A stretch of DNA of 64,000 nt, from assembly GCF_030272615.1 (NCBI RefSeq), contig NC_081406.1:232306396-232370395 (forward strand). The letters are read 5' to 3'. The DNA is from Cryptomeria japonica (taxonomy: Eukaryota; Streptophyta; Pinopsida; Cupressales; Cupressaceae). A program made the translations under genes and the position numbers. Each line of letters opens with the position of its first letter. Position 1 is the first letter of the stretch. This document shows positions 34,075-45,522 of the stretch, in pieces. A model generated the notes under the pieces. It did no database searches, was not told where the DNA came from, and saw only the letters and a list, made by a program, of their open reading frames with translations.

Positions 34075-37000
34075 ATGATGAAGAAAGGTCTAAAGTTCAA
34101 TAGGGAAAACTATAGAATCTAGAGTGATAGGATGAAGATCTATATCAAGAGTCTAGGAAGCCATTATTGGGAACATGTTGTTACTAAATATAACCCGCCT
34201 AGTGGGATTTTGTCAGATGATCAAAAGAAGGAGCAATGGGAGAATAATCAAGCATTAGAGGCCATTATCAATTCCTTGTTCGATTCAGAGTATGTTGATG
34301 TCCATGGTTTGGAGACTGATTTTGAAGTGTGGAAGAAACTTGATGATATCTATATCAACGATGAGCATGTGAAGATTGCCAAAGAGGAGAGTCTGAGAGG
34401 TAAATTTTATGATATGCGGATGGCTAAAGGAGAGAACATTCAATAGTATGGTCAGAGGATCAATGAGATAGTCAGTGAGATCAAAAGTGTTGGTGGTATA
34501 GTGGAGGATACAAAAGTGGCTAGTAAGGTGTTGAGAACCCTTCTACCGGTCTAGGTTATCCGAGTTGCAGCCATTTAGGAACTCAAGTCTATTGATAAAT
34601 CAAAGGTAACTCTTGAATCCATCATTGATAAATTAACCGCATTTGAATTAAATGGTTTTGATGAAAGTGTTCAGAGATCGAAATCTTCATTTAAAGCTTT
34701 AGTTTCAAATCCACCGGTAAGAAAAATCAGAGAAGCTAGTTACAATCATGAGTCTAGATCCAGCAAAGAGGTTGATGATGATGACCATCTGATTGAGCTT
34801 GAAGCATTGTTGGCCAAGCGGTTACCCAGAGGTACTGGTAAGTACAGAGGTAAATTACCTTTGAAGTGTTTTGCATGTAGCCAGATTGGACATATTGCTG
34901 CTAACTATCCAAATGGAGATAATGAATAGAAATGTGAGAAGTATAAGAAGTACAAAGGCAAAAGTAAAAGAGATTGTCTCATTGCAGTGGATGGAGGAAT
35001 TAAAGATGAGGAGTTTGAGGAAGATGCAAATGAGGAGATTGTCTTTGTTTCCATTAAAGAAGAGACATCAGATCATAAGGCATTAGTCTCTCACATGGAT
35101 AGTTTTGATGATTGGATTATAGATAGTGGTTGTTCGCACCACATGACCAGTGACCGAAGTAGGTTTCTTACTTTGAATGAATTTAATGGAGGTGTTGTGA
35201 GATTTGGGAATGACTCACCCTGCATGGTAAAAGGAAAGGGAACCATCTCTTTGAATGGAAAGAGCAGTGCAGATGATGTCTACTGGGTTGAACGACGTAA
35301 ACACAATCTTTTGAGTACTGCTCAACTCAATGACAGAGGTTATCCACTGGAATTCAAGAATGGGATGTGAAAAATCTATGGAAGCAAAGGTGAATTGATT
35401 GCAATTGGAAAGAATAAAAAAGGTAACTTGTTTCACCTAAGTCCTAAGGTCAACAATTGTTTAATTGCAAAAGTAGAAGATAGTTGGCTTTGGCATCGAA
35501 GATTTTGTAATGTAAATTTTGATAACATTGTAAAAGTCAGTAAGTCCAAATCAGTAAGAGGTTTGCCTTAGTTGGAAAAATTGGTGAATGCTCTTTGTAA
35601 GGAATGTCAATTAGGGAAGATGACATCCTAAACCTTTAAGAGCAAATCTTTCTCAGCAGAACATTCACTAGACTTGGTTCATACTGGTCTTTGTGGACCA
35701 ATAAGGACTAGAAGTATTCAAGGTGATCAATATTTTATGATATTTACTGATGATTGCTCAAGAATTATGTGGGTCACATTCGTGAAGGAAAAAATAGAAG
35801 CCTTTAGTAGGTTTAAGGAATTCAGAGCCTTAGTTGAGAAAGAAAGTGGAAGAAAGCTTAAGTGCTTAAGAACTGATCAAGGTGGTGAATTTACTTCAGA
35901 GGAATTCACTAGATACTGTGAAGACAATGGAATAAGAGGCAAATTTCTACACCTAGGACACCACAACAAAATGGTATTGCAGAGAGGAACAACCAATCAG
36001 TTGTTGAAGCTGCAAGGACTATGCTAATACAAGGAGGTGTAGCTAAGACATTCTGGAGAGAAGATGTCAACACATCTGTCTACATAATGAACCGAATATT
36101 GGTTTAAAAGAGGTAAGGATAAAACTCCTTATGAATACTAGTATGGTAGATCACCTAATGTTAGTTACTTTAAGATTTTTGGTAGCAAATGCTTTATCAG
36201 AAGAGGTGACTATGTTGGTAAGTTTGATGCTAAGAGTGATGAAGGCATATTTCTTGGTTACTCCACCAAGAGAAAAGCCTACAAATGTTACAACAACCAG
36301 ACAAAGAAGATCATTGAAAGTGCTAATGTCTGAGTGGATGAGTTTCCTGAAGATTCAGGAGAAATCAGTAAGGAGGAGGAAGATGAACCTTACATTCTAG
36401 TTTTGGAACCAAAACTAGTGAAGCCAGAAGTTGGTGAAATGAATACTACAACACCAGTTCAACCAGAATAGGTAGATTCTACAGAAGATGAAGAAAGTGA
36501 AGAAGAAGAACCCGAAGACCATGATCATGTTATTCCAAGGTATGTTAGACTCAATCATAATTCTGATCAGATTATTGGAGATAAAGATGCTGGTGTATTA
36601 ACCAGAAGAAGAATAAGAGAGAATTCTTGTATGATCTCCACTATTGAGCCTAGAACAACAAAGGAAGCTTTTGGAGATGGTCACTGGATCAAGGATATAG
36701 AAGAAGAACTTGACTAAATTGATAAGAACAATACTTGGACCCTAGTACCCAAACCGGTGAACAAAAATGTAATAGGTACTAAATGGGTATTCAGAAATAA
36801 ACTGAACGAAGATGGAGTAGTGGTCAGAAATAAAGCTAGACTAGTATGCAAAGGTTGTGCACAAGAAGAAGGTGAAGACTATGGTGAGACATTTGCACCA
36901 GTTGCAAGATTGGAAGGTGTTAGGAATCTTCTTGCATTAGCAACATATAGAGGATTCAAGGTATATCAGATGGATGTGAAGCCAACATTTCTAAATGGAA

Positions 37001-38178
37001 TATTGGAAGAGGAAGTCTACATTGAACAACCATATGGTTATTCTTTGACTGAAGTAGAGGATATGGTGTGCAAACTACACAAGGCACTATATAGTTTGAA
37101 GCAAGCACCTAGCGCATGGTATGAAAGACTACATTCTCACTTGGTGAAGATAGGTTTTTAGAGAACCAGTGAAGACAACAATATATATCTCAAGACTGAA
37201 GGATATAAGATACTGGTTAGTGAAGTATTTGTGGATGATATTATTTTTGGAGGTAATGATGACATGTGTGATAACTTTTCTAATGAGATGAAAAGTGAAT
37301 TTGAGATGTCTCTGGTAGGAGAGATAAAATTCTTCATAGGTCTACAAATCCAATAGATGAAGGAAGGTATTTTTATCACACAGTCCAAATATGTGAAAGA
37401 AGTATTGAAGACATTTGGAATGGGAGACTGCAAAGTAGTTGGAACACCAATGGTTACATGCTATAAACTATCTGAGGATGATTCTACATTAGTGGATGAA
37501 AAGGAGTACAGGTCAATGATAGGTAAACTACATTATGTTATCCACAACAGACCAGATATTGCTCATGTAGTTGGATTAGTTGCCAGATTTCAAAAAAGTC
37601 CTAAGGAGACACACATTGTAGCAACTAAAAGAATATTCAGATATCTGAAAGGCATAATTGATTATGGATTATGGTATCCATATGTAGGTAAATTTGATTT
37701 AAAAGTCTATATAGATGCAGACTGGGCAAGCAATGTTGATGAAAGGAAGAGTACAACTGGAGGAGCATTCTTTGTTGGAGGAAGGCTTGTATCTTGGAGT
37801 AGCAAGAAGTGGAGTTGCATATCACAATCAACCACAAAAGCTAAATATGTTGTAGCATACGTGAACTGTACATAGGCAATCTGGATGAAACACATTTTGG
37901 AAGGTTTCAAGTTGAAGATTACAAAACCGGTTAGGATTTTTTGTGATAACACCAGTGCAATAAACATTTCAAAGAACCTAGTGTTGCATGCTAGAACCAA
38001 GCATATTGAGCTAAAGTATCATTTCTTAAGAGAGAAAGTGCAGAGTAAAGATGTGTCACTAAAGCATGTATCTACTAAGGAACAACTAGCGGATATCTTT
38101 ACTAAACCTCTACCTAAGGATACTTTTGAGTATCTTAGAGGTCAGCTAGGGGTTGTGCCCCTACATGAGGTCAATTAA
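34075..38178 (+). pseudogene. Copia Gag-Pol polyprotein, decayed
   Basis: From 34075 (MMKKGLKFNRENY) one frame is followed almost to the end. Gag knuckle at 34867 is CFACSQIGHIAANY, its last Cys now Tyr. Protease active site WIIDSGCSHHMT is near 35113 (Asp at 35122). The integrase zinc region reads LWHRRFCNVN where a second His is expected. Core pieces are IFTDDCSRIMW (about 35740) and RTDQGGEFTSEEF; the frame then slips near 35940 and returns by about 36124. RT has YQMDVKPTFLNG (36970) and FVDDIIFGG (37230; Phe for the usual Tyr). RNase H has DADWASNVDERKS (37715) and ends at LADIFTKPLP. At least 14 stops occur, most at expected Gln or Trp codons. About 1,370 codons is a normal copia length. 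Confidence 0.95.
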
Positions 38179-38520
38179 GCCGACGTGGAAGACATCAGTC
38201 CCAGAGCTCATTGAAAATCTTGAAGCAGGATTGGTGTAGAGTGGAGCTACTCCATAGGGGGAGCAACTAGTTGCAGATCGGTGAAGCATAGAATGGTTTA
38301 CCAACTGATATTGGTATTCACTTTGGTGTTGCTGTCAAAGGGGGATAAGAACTATATGATTGATAGGGAGAAGAATTGTATATGATTGATAACCAATTAC
38401 CAGCTGAAGACATGGAGATACAGTTGAAGGAGATTACATGAAAAAATGTAAACTGGGATTCCTATACTTATGTATGTGCATTACTCTCAATCATCACAAT
38501 CAAGGGTATTGATATTTGTA
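38179..38520 (+). other. Non-coding 3' part of the copia internal region
   Basis: About 340 bases lie between the Pol stop and the polypurine tract. It has a GGGGGAGC block near 38258 but no open frame. Confidence 0.6.
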
Positions 38521-38546
38521 TTGCCATCAATGCCAAAGGGGGAGAT
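38521..38546 (+). other. Polypurine tract of the copia element
   Basis: TGCCATCAATGCCAAAGGGG then GAGAT, directly before the 3' LTR. The reverse complement of the same block occurs in elements C (40481-40507) and D (48077-48103). Confidence 0.92.
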
Positions 38547-39671
38547 TGTTGGAATTTCATGTAGATTGCATTAATGAAGTATAGTGTTGTCATTGATGTC
38601 AATAACAACCAGTAATGGAGCTGTATTGCAATAGGTAGTGATGCAGTAGTGAAACCGGTAGTTGAGCAATGAAGGAAACCAATATTACTATTAAAGAAGA
38701 GTGATCAACCGGTAACCTTGAACTCTTGATATGCCTAACCCTAACCGATGGAACTTGGTGAATCGGTTGTATTGATATATGATCGAATGGTGATCGGAGA
38801 CGGAGATGCCATGTATGCATGATGCACGTGATGAGTTTCAAAGTGGTTTTGGTGTGTAGAGATAACTATTTTATCTTGGGAATGAGAAAATGCATAGCAT
38901 GAAGTGAATAATGAGTGATGAATTACAGGATCAAATGTGTAGTGATCCAGGAGAGGTTGAAGTTGTCTTGAACAATGTGCATCTGATTGCTATGTAATCC
39001 AATGGTCATGTTTGAACCAATATATTTGTAATCTTTATGAGATCTTAGGTTTTGTGATGTGTTATTGATCTATTGTATTTGTTTTTAAGATCGATGAGTT
39101 GTTTGTAATTATTTTGGTAATTTGGTTAAGTGTGGTAGTGTGATTGATTGCTGAACCAAAAGAAGTATCTACAGAATGTTTTGAAGGTAGATAAGAGCAT
39201 AAAAGGATTTGACTAAGCAAGATAGTGCTATTACTAGATCAACAAAAAACCCGTTGTTCTCTAACCATTACAATAGTTAAATCCCTTAATCGAGTAAGAT
39301 TTAACAGGTTTGGTGATTTCTAAATCCTCTAACCAGGTGATCCATTAGCTTGGATTTGAAATCTTCTATCAAGGTTACTCCTAACAGGGTATTGCCCTTA
39401 ACATGGTATTGTAGTCAATCCCTTAACTGAGTGGTCTTTAACTGGATATGTTCCTAACATGACATTTTTGTAAAGCTTCTAACAAGGCTTGGCTCCTAGC
39501 ATGGAAAACTTCAAAAGAGTTCAACATACTTGTGGGTATTCATCCCCACCGTGGTTTTTCCCATTTGGGTTTCCACGTCAAAAATCATTGTGTCAAGTGG
39601 TGAATGATTTTGTGGTTATGTTTTGATATGGTTGATATGATTATTTGGTAAAGCCACTTAGATATGATTAG
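38547..39671 (+). repeat. 3' LTR of the copia element, first part
   Basis: TGTTGGAATTTCATG matches the 5' LTR start. It runs collinear with 32606 onward, with scattered substitutions and a small insertion, until the ATTAG (39667-39671) where element C entered. Confidence 0.95.
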
Positions 39672-40480
39672 TGTTAGGATTAATGACAGTCCCAAAGACA
39701 CTGAGAGGGGGGGGGGTGAATCAATGTCTAACCGGTTAGCAAAATATTTAAACTTATTAAGAACTTTGCATCCCAAAACAGTGTACCGGTAAATAAGAAT
39801 TAATACAACAAATAAGAATAATAGAGACAACATAGAGAACATACCATAACACAAATATTTAATGAGGAAACCCGGTGTGGGAAAAACCTCAGTGGGATTT
39901 GTGACCCACAATATTCACTCACTAGCCAATGAATAAATATTACTTACAATGAGGGGCCTGCACATGCAGGAAGGCCAACTTCCTAGAGCTCACTCCTCAA
40001 TAAGAGTCACACTGACTACAAAATTGGATTATGAAATCCAATACAATATACTGCTTCAAATCAGCATCAACTATGCCAGGTTCAGTACCGGTTTAAGCTC
40101 AGTCTAGAACCAAAACCTTCACTATCAACTATATCACCTTATACAAAAATATTATCCATATGCTATCTCTTCCATGCTTCCTTACTACAAAAATGACCTA
40201 TAAGATCTCATACATATATATGAGTCTTTTACAATATGCCATGTTAGCTTTACAAAAGATAATTACATTAAAATACAATAAACAAAAGTTTATTCCCTGT
40301 TGGCTGGGGTGCCGATATGCATTGTTGCCATTGTCGGTGAAGTGCCTGTCAGTGTATGTAGAAGTCTATCGTTGGTGCTGGTAATTGTCGGTGGCTTACC
40401 AGATGAATACCAGTTGGTTGCCAGATGGTTGCCATCAATGAGAACATCAACTATTCTCATAAGAGTGTAGAATGCCAACA
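39672..40480 (-). repeat. 3' LTR of element C
   Basis: TGTTAGGATTAATGACAGTC to ATGCCAACA, 809 bp. A run of G with GGTGAATCAATG is near 39705, and GAGGAAACCCGGTGTGGGAA near 39864. Confidence 0.95.
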
Positions 40481-40507
40481 ATCTCCCCCTTTGGCATTGA
40501 TGGCAAC
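40481..40507 (-). other. Polypurine tract of element C
   Basis: On the minus strand it reads GCCATCAATGCCAAAGGGGG then AGAT, ending exactly at the 3' LTR. It is identical over this block to the copia tract at 38521-38546. Confidence 0.93.
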
Positions 40508-40668
40508 ACTCATGAGAAAAATCCAAAAATTGAAGTCCAAAAAGTTTCCAAAAAGATGTGCTCCCCCTGAGAAAATGATCCCCGTTGAATAAGTATTTTC
40601 TCTCCACTACTGCCCCTTTGACATCAATGACAAAGGTTGTCAAAAATAGTCAAATGAGTGCAAAAATT

Positions 40669-43600
40669 TCACCTCAAAGTTTGTAACTGGTTGGTTACAA
40701 ACTGAAAGATGTCTGCCAAAACCAAATTTAGACTCTGAATGAATCTTTTGCTATCGGTTAGGGTTGCCTCAGTCTGTTGGATCATGCCAGTGAGATAGTG
40801 TATGTGTTCTTCTAGTGATCTCTCTCCTTGAAGTAATGCCTTAGAGATTTCATTTCTCAGAGAGATAAGATTGTTCAACTTAGGACCAAGTTTGTATTTA
40901 AGTTCTCGGGCATTAGACTTAATCCTTTCCTTCTCTTTCTCAAGCTTCTCCAATTTCTCCTCAAAACCTACTATTTACTGCTCAATAACTGATATAGGTT
41001 CGGATGAACCAATTATGTTATCAACTATGTCATCAATTTCTTTCTGTACTCTGCTGATCTCCTTTTCTAAGTCCTTTGTCAAAAGATGGGGTTTGCATGT
41101 TTCCTTGTAAAGCTCCTTGTATTCCAAAATTGTAGAGTTTAGTGCCGATAATAGTCTATTCATGTGTTCTGTGCAATTCTTTATTGTGTCTTCAAAGAAT
41201 TTATCCTTCTCCTTTTCAACTTTCTCCCCGAAGGTGTCCTCATTCACCTTGTCAATGGTTATTACATTATCAGTAATAAATTTTGATAGTGTGTCCAATT
41301 TTCCTATAGAATCCTTGATGTGATCAGTGTTACAATTTGGTGCAATCAACTTCAGAATTGGTAAAGTGTTATCAATTGCCTTGCAGACCAATGCATTGTA
41401 GTCTGTTATCTTCTTGATTGAATCTAAAAGTACTTCAGTAACATTTCTAGGTTTGAATTCACTTGTTGAAGTGCTGGATGTCTGACCAATTGCATTTATT
41501 ACCTTTGTGCTTCCATTATTAGTAACCATTTTGTTTGTGTTTACCTCTGGTGGATCAGTCTAAGTTTGCATTTCAACCTGTAAAGGTTTGTCTGAATGTT
41601 TAGGTGTCTCAGTGATTTCTGTTTTCTCTGCCTCAGTATGTACCTCTACCTTAGTAGGTTTTTCAGTAAGTTTTCTTGTCGGTATCTCTGTCTCCGGTGA
41701 CCTTGTGCCAACATCTTTTTCTTTAGTATGTTTTTCTGTATCTGATGGTTTCTCCGTTTGGGTTCGGATCTCAACCTCAACAGTCTCTACCAGTTTTTCA
41801 GCTAAGTTGCCACTGTCAACATTATCATTCTTAACATCTGCCTATCCTTATCCACAACAATATTTACTTTCTAAGTATCCACATTCATGGTGAATAGTAT
41901 CTCGGATTTAGGATTAGTGTCATCATGTGTGACACCTTCAGTGTCAATAACCGGTGGATCATCAGTATGTACCGGTGCAGTATCCAAAGGTGGTGGCGGT
42001 ATATTATCAGTAATCTTGATGTCCAGAATTCCACCAATATTTATTTTTCCCTTATCCTTATGCTTCTGATGCTCCTTGAATGTCTTCTTTGGTCGGTTCC
42101 TTTCCTCTTGTTTTTCTTTTTCCACAAAGAATATATCCCAGTTATTAGTAGTCTCTTTTGCAATCTCATTTACTCTTCCTGCCATTAAACTTACTTGCTG
42201 ATGCCCACTGGCAAAAATGGATCTATTAGCCTCACAAATCAATTCATCAATTTCCTCTTTTGAGTTCACAAGATGTACAACTAGAAGTTTTTCAACTTTT
42301 AGTTTCTTATCTAATTCCATCACTGCTATCCTTTTTGCATCTAATCTTCTATACAATTCATTTGGTAAATCATCCACAACTTCAATTAAGACTTTCTTAT
42401 ATATGTCCAAGTGTAAAATAATACCACTCTCAATGCTTTCCTTGTTAGAATCATTAAATGAATTATATAGTTTACTCACATTATCCAAATTTCCATCATC
42501 AGTTATTTCATTCAACAAATTATCCAATGAAGGAGTGACCGGTCTCTATTTCTTCTTAGGAGTTAGTTACTTGGTCGGTTCCCTTACTTCCTATTGTTTC
42601 TTCCTCAAGGTCCTTCTTGTCTTAGGTGAAGGAGAGGGTACCGGTGAAGGTTTTCTCTTCCTCCTTTCTACTCTTTTAAACTCTACTGCCTTGTCACTGT
42701 CGGTTCCAGAAGATGTGCCAGCCGGTGAAATGTGTGCCTCCAGTTGCAGTCCTTCAAGCTCACTAGCCGATATGCCAGTGATGTTCATTACATTTTATTT
42801 GATTTCTTTTACTTTCTTAGAAGCATCTCTGATAAATTTTTCTCTTTTCTTCCTTTGCTTCAATGTTTTTACATCACTTTCAATAGTTTCTGCACTGCCA
42901 AAAACTTGTTCTGATGGTTCTCTTGGTGCATCCATTAAGGCTTTTGCATATGTTTCTAGAATGTTAAGATCTACCTCATATCCCATTTCAGTTACCCATA
43001 CAATCCTAGGGAGTACAACTTCTATCCATGTCTCATCTTTCTTGATAACAAAACAAATTTCTTTGTCATACTTGTCTACTATACTTTGTGGTAATCTTTC
43101 TCTAGCTCTCATCTTAGCTTGGAAAGTTTTAAAGTATTCAACTATGTTGTTGTCCTTTGCAGTTCCCATGCTGGTGAAATCTTCCTGTATTTGTCTTCCT
43201 ACCGGTATATCATAACCAAAGTCTTTGGGTCATGTACCGCGAATCTCCTTAGTGAAATACAACATTAAACATACCAAAAGGTTTCCAAAATGGAATGTGC
43301 CTTTCTTGTCACGTTTGATCCTTTTTCAAGTTGTCAATAAGTTCATCTTTTAGCCATTCACATACATCAATCATTGCATTGTTACTAACCATCTCATAAG
43401 AACCATGTATACAAAGACTAGAAACTGAATTTAACCTATTAACATGTGTAGTCTTGTATCCTAGCACCATACTTACAAATCTCACATTGATGTCCTTAAT
43501 ATCATTCACTCTTAGTGATCTACTGTCAGATGTTGATCCGGTTAGGCTTCTCACTATGTTGTTGGGAATCTCCTTGGTTTTATCAGGTCTTTTGTCGGTT

Positions 43601-44034
43601 GAGGGTAAACCAGTTACTGCCCTAATTGCTTGTCCAGTTATTTTGCAGACATAATCCAACCATAAGAATTCTCCATGTGCTCTACTTAAAACAATCCTGA
43701 CTACTTCCTTCTTAAATTCAAGGATATTCAATATCTCAACAAAACCTAAAGTTTCTACAATCTTGTGTTCAGGTTTAACAACACCATTTACATCATAAAT
43801 TACTGTTTTAAACATTTTCACCAATTCCTCAGAACCTAATTCTTCAATGTTGCAATGTATATAAATCCTAGGGTCTTAAACAAAAGCTACACCTTTAGGA
43901 ATTTTTGCAAATGCCCCTATGGAATCATCTTGCTTAGCAATTTCAGGAATTATCTTAAACACGTGCCTAGGGCATTTCACATTTTCCACAATTGTAGGGT
44001 TCTGAACAAATTTGGGAGCAGAAGAAGAAGCCAT
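40669..44034 (-). pseudogene. ORF2 of element C: about 1,120-codon protein of unknown function
   Basis: The start at 44034 (MASSSAPKFVQ) matches the D start (MASSSNVDFP). Block 1 (43309-43824) has FLWLDYVCKITGQAIRAVTG, LTGSTSDSRSLRVNDI and DVCEWLKDELIDNLKK. Block 2 (42920-43140) has YFKTFQAKMRARERLP and LPRIVWVTEMGYEVD. A Pro/Lys/Arg-rich link (PSPSPKTRRTLRKK) follows. Block 3 (42100-42520) has DDGNLDNVSKLYNSF and DLPNELYRRLDAKR. An acidic Thr/Pro region follows, then a coiled-coil C-terminus (KLEKEKERIKSNARELKYKL, GPKLNNL) ending at 40669. Frameshifts lie near 43300 and 41600-41870, with a few stops. No metal-binding or RT/integrase/protease motif and no clear membrane span is seen. In the family this looks like a conserved hypothetical of plant repeats; I cannot assign a role. 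Confidence 0.82.
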
Positions 44035-44339
44035 TGAAAAATACCTTTAGCTGCTTGAAAGTATTCTGAATGCTTGGAGAAATCACTTAGCACCTTTTCC
44101 TTGAATGCCTTCACTCAGTTTTCACGCTCTTTGCTAATTCGAATGTTTGATGTGTTGAAAAAGAGGGAAATCAGCTGATTTATAATAAAATTTCTCTCAA
44201 CAATCGCATCAAATGCTCACCGGTTAAGTGAAAACTTAACACATCTACTAGTTGGGAAGAAATCTATCTTCTCACCATCAACCGAGGGTACTTTGCATGA
44301 TTTTCAACTTTCTGCAATTCCCCCAAAATGGGTTACATC

Positions 44340-45451
44340 TTAGTTGGATGAAGAATCTCCTACTGGTGGAGTATTACTCTGTTCTACCAGTGCAAAGACA
44401 ATTTCATCAACATTTTGATCTCTCTTTCTAATCCATTGTTTTGAAAATTCTTTCTTTACCTCATCTACCTTTTCTTTTCCTTTCAAACTAGATCCTTTAT
44501 TGTTTGCCGGTGAAGTCTTACTTCTATAGAATTTTGCAATATGTCCAATCTTGTTACAAGCATAACAAGTTACATTATTCTTCTGAATAGCCTTTCCATA
44601 TCCTATGTCGGGTTGTGTTATGCATTGATTAGATAAGTGCCCAAATCTTCCACAAACAAGCATCTCACATTCATTTTGCAGTTTTTTGAATTATGACCAA
44701 CTTTGTTGCATTTGGAACATTTTTCGGTGGGTGCATTAATATCCTGATTGTTTCTAAATCTACACTAATTTTCTCTATGACCATACTTGTTACAGTTAAA
44801 GCATTTCCCATTAAATTTATAAGCACTAGGTTGTCTTACTGGTTTACTATGATCATGATTGTTTGCAGTACCAGAACTTTCTCCAACTTCAAATCCAAGT
44901 CCATTAGTATCTCCATTAGGTTTCTGATTTTTCAGCATATCATCAAGTTCCTCTGAAATTTTCTTGAATTTCTCTTTGTGTTGATTTGCAGTAGCCAACT
45001 CATTTTCCAGAATTCCCTTTTGTCTCATAAGCTCATTTATATCATGTTGCATGTGAATTAGATTTGTCTTCAGCATATCATTTTCATGACTGAGTCTTAG
45101 ATTTTCATTTCCAGCATCATTGAGTCTCCTAGTCAAATCTTCTTCATTCTTCTTCCCGTCTTCAATGCCTTTACATAACCTCATAGTCATATCTTGCATT
45201 TCATTCTTCATGTTACTATTCTCTGTTCTCAACTTGTTCACAAGTTCATTAAGAGTTTCCTTTTCATCATCATCTTTCTGCATCTTCTCATGAAGTTCTT
45301 TTCTTTTATTTTGAGCTATAGTAAGATTCTCCTGAAGTCCTTGAATGAATTCTTGTGTAGTCCTCAGATCATCTTTGAGTTTGATATTATTCAATTTCTC
45401 TGCATCATAGTCTACAAGAGCTCCTTCCAATTGTTTTCTTAAGTTCTCCAT
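44340..45451 (-). pseudogene. Gag-like protein of element C: coiled coil plus four zinc knuckles
   Basis: The start at 45451 (MENLRKQLEGALVDYD) is 70 bases inside the LTR. The first 230 or so residues are coiled-coil (NKLRTENSNMKNEMQ, ELMRQKGILENELAT). Knuckles follow: CFNCNKYGHREN (44765), CSKCNKVGHNSKNC (about 44700), CGRFGHLSNQC (44640) and CYACNKIGHIAKFY (44570; last Cys missing). A stop at 44765 and two frame changes interrupt the knuckle region. The frame is also open upstream of 45451, through the primer site into the LTR as far as 45775. Gag is expected to package element RNA; the knuckle number is unusual for copia Gag. Confidence 0.85.
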
Positions 45452-45508
45452 CTGTACCGGTGTCAAAATCTTCCTCAAGATGTTAGGATTTTGAAAATAG
45501 AGGACCAG

Positions 45509-45520
45509 GCTCTGATACCA
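45509..45520 (-). other. Primer binding site of element C (tRNA-iMet)
   Basis: The reverse complement is TGGTATCAGAGC, a perfect match, two bases inside the LTR. Confidence 0.95.
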
Positions 45521-45522
45521 AT

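Noticed and set aside
34005-38546. The copia element as an active element
   Set aside because: At least 14 stops, integrase frameshifts, and lost Cys and His residues in zinc-binding motifs make this copy inactive.
42217-43215. A 332-codon plus-strand frame opposite ORF2 of element C
   Set aside because: It is the antisense shadow of ORF2: Ser/Phe/Leu-rich text complementary to Lys/Glu-rich coding sequence. The minus-strand frame has relatives in A and D; this one is not supported.
40669-44034. ORF2 as an envelope-like gene
   Set aside because: No signal peptide or clear membrane-spanning segment is visible in ORF2. The only hydrophobic stretch of the lineage is encoded in the LTR, upstream of Gag.
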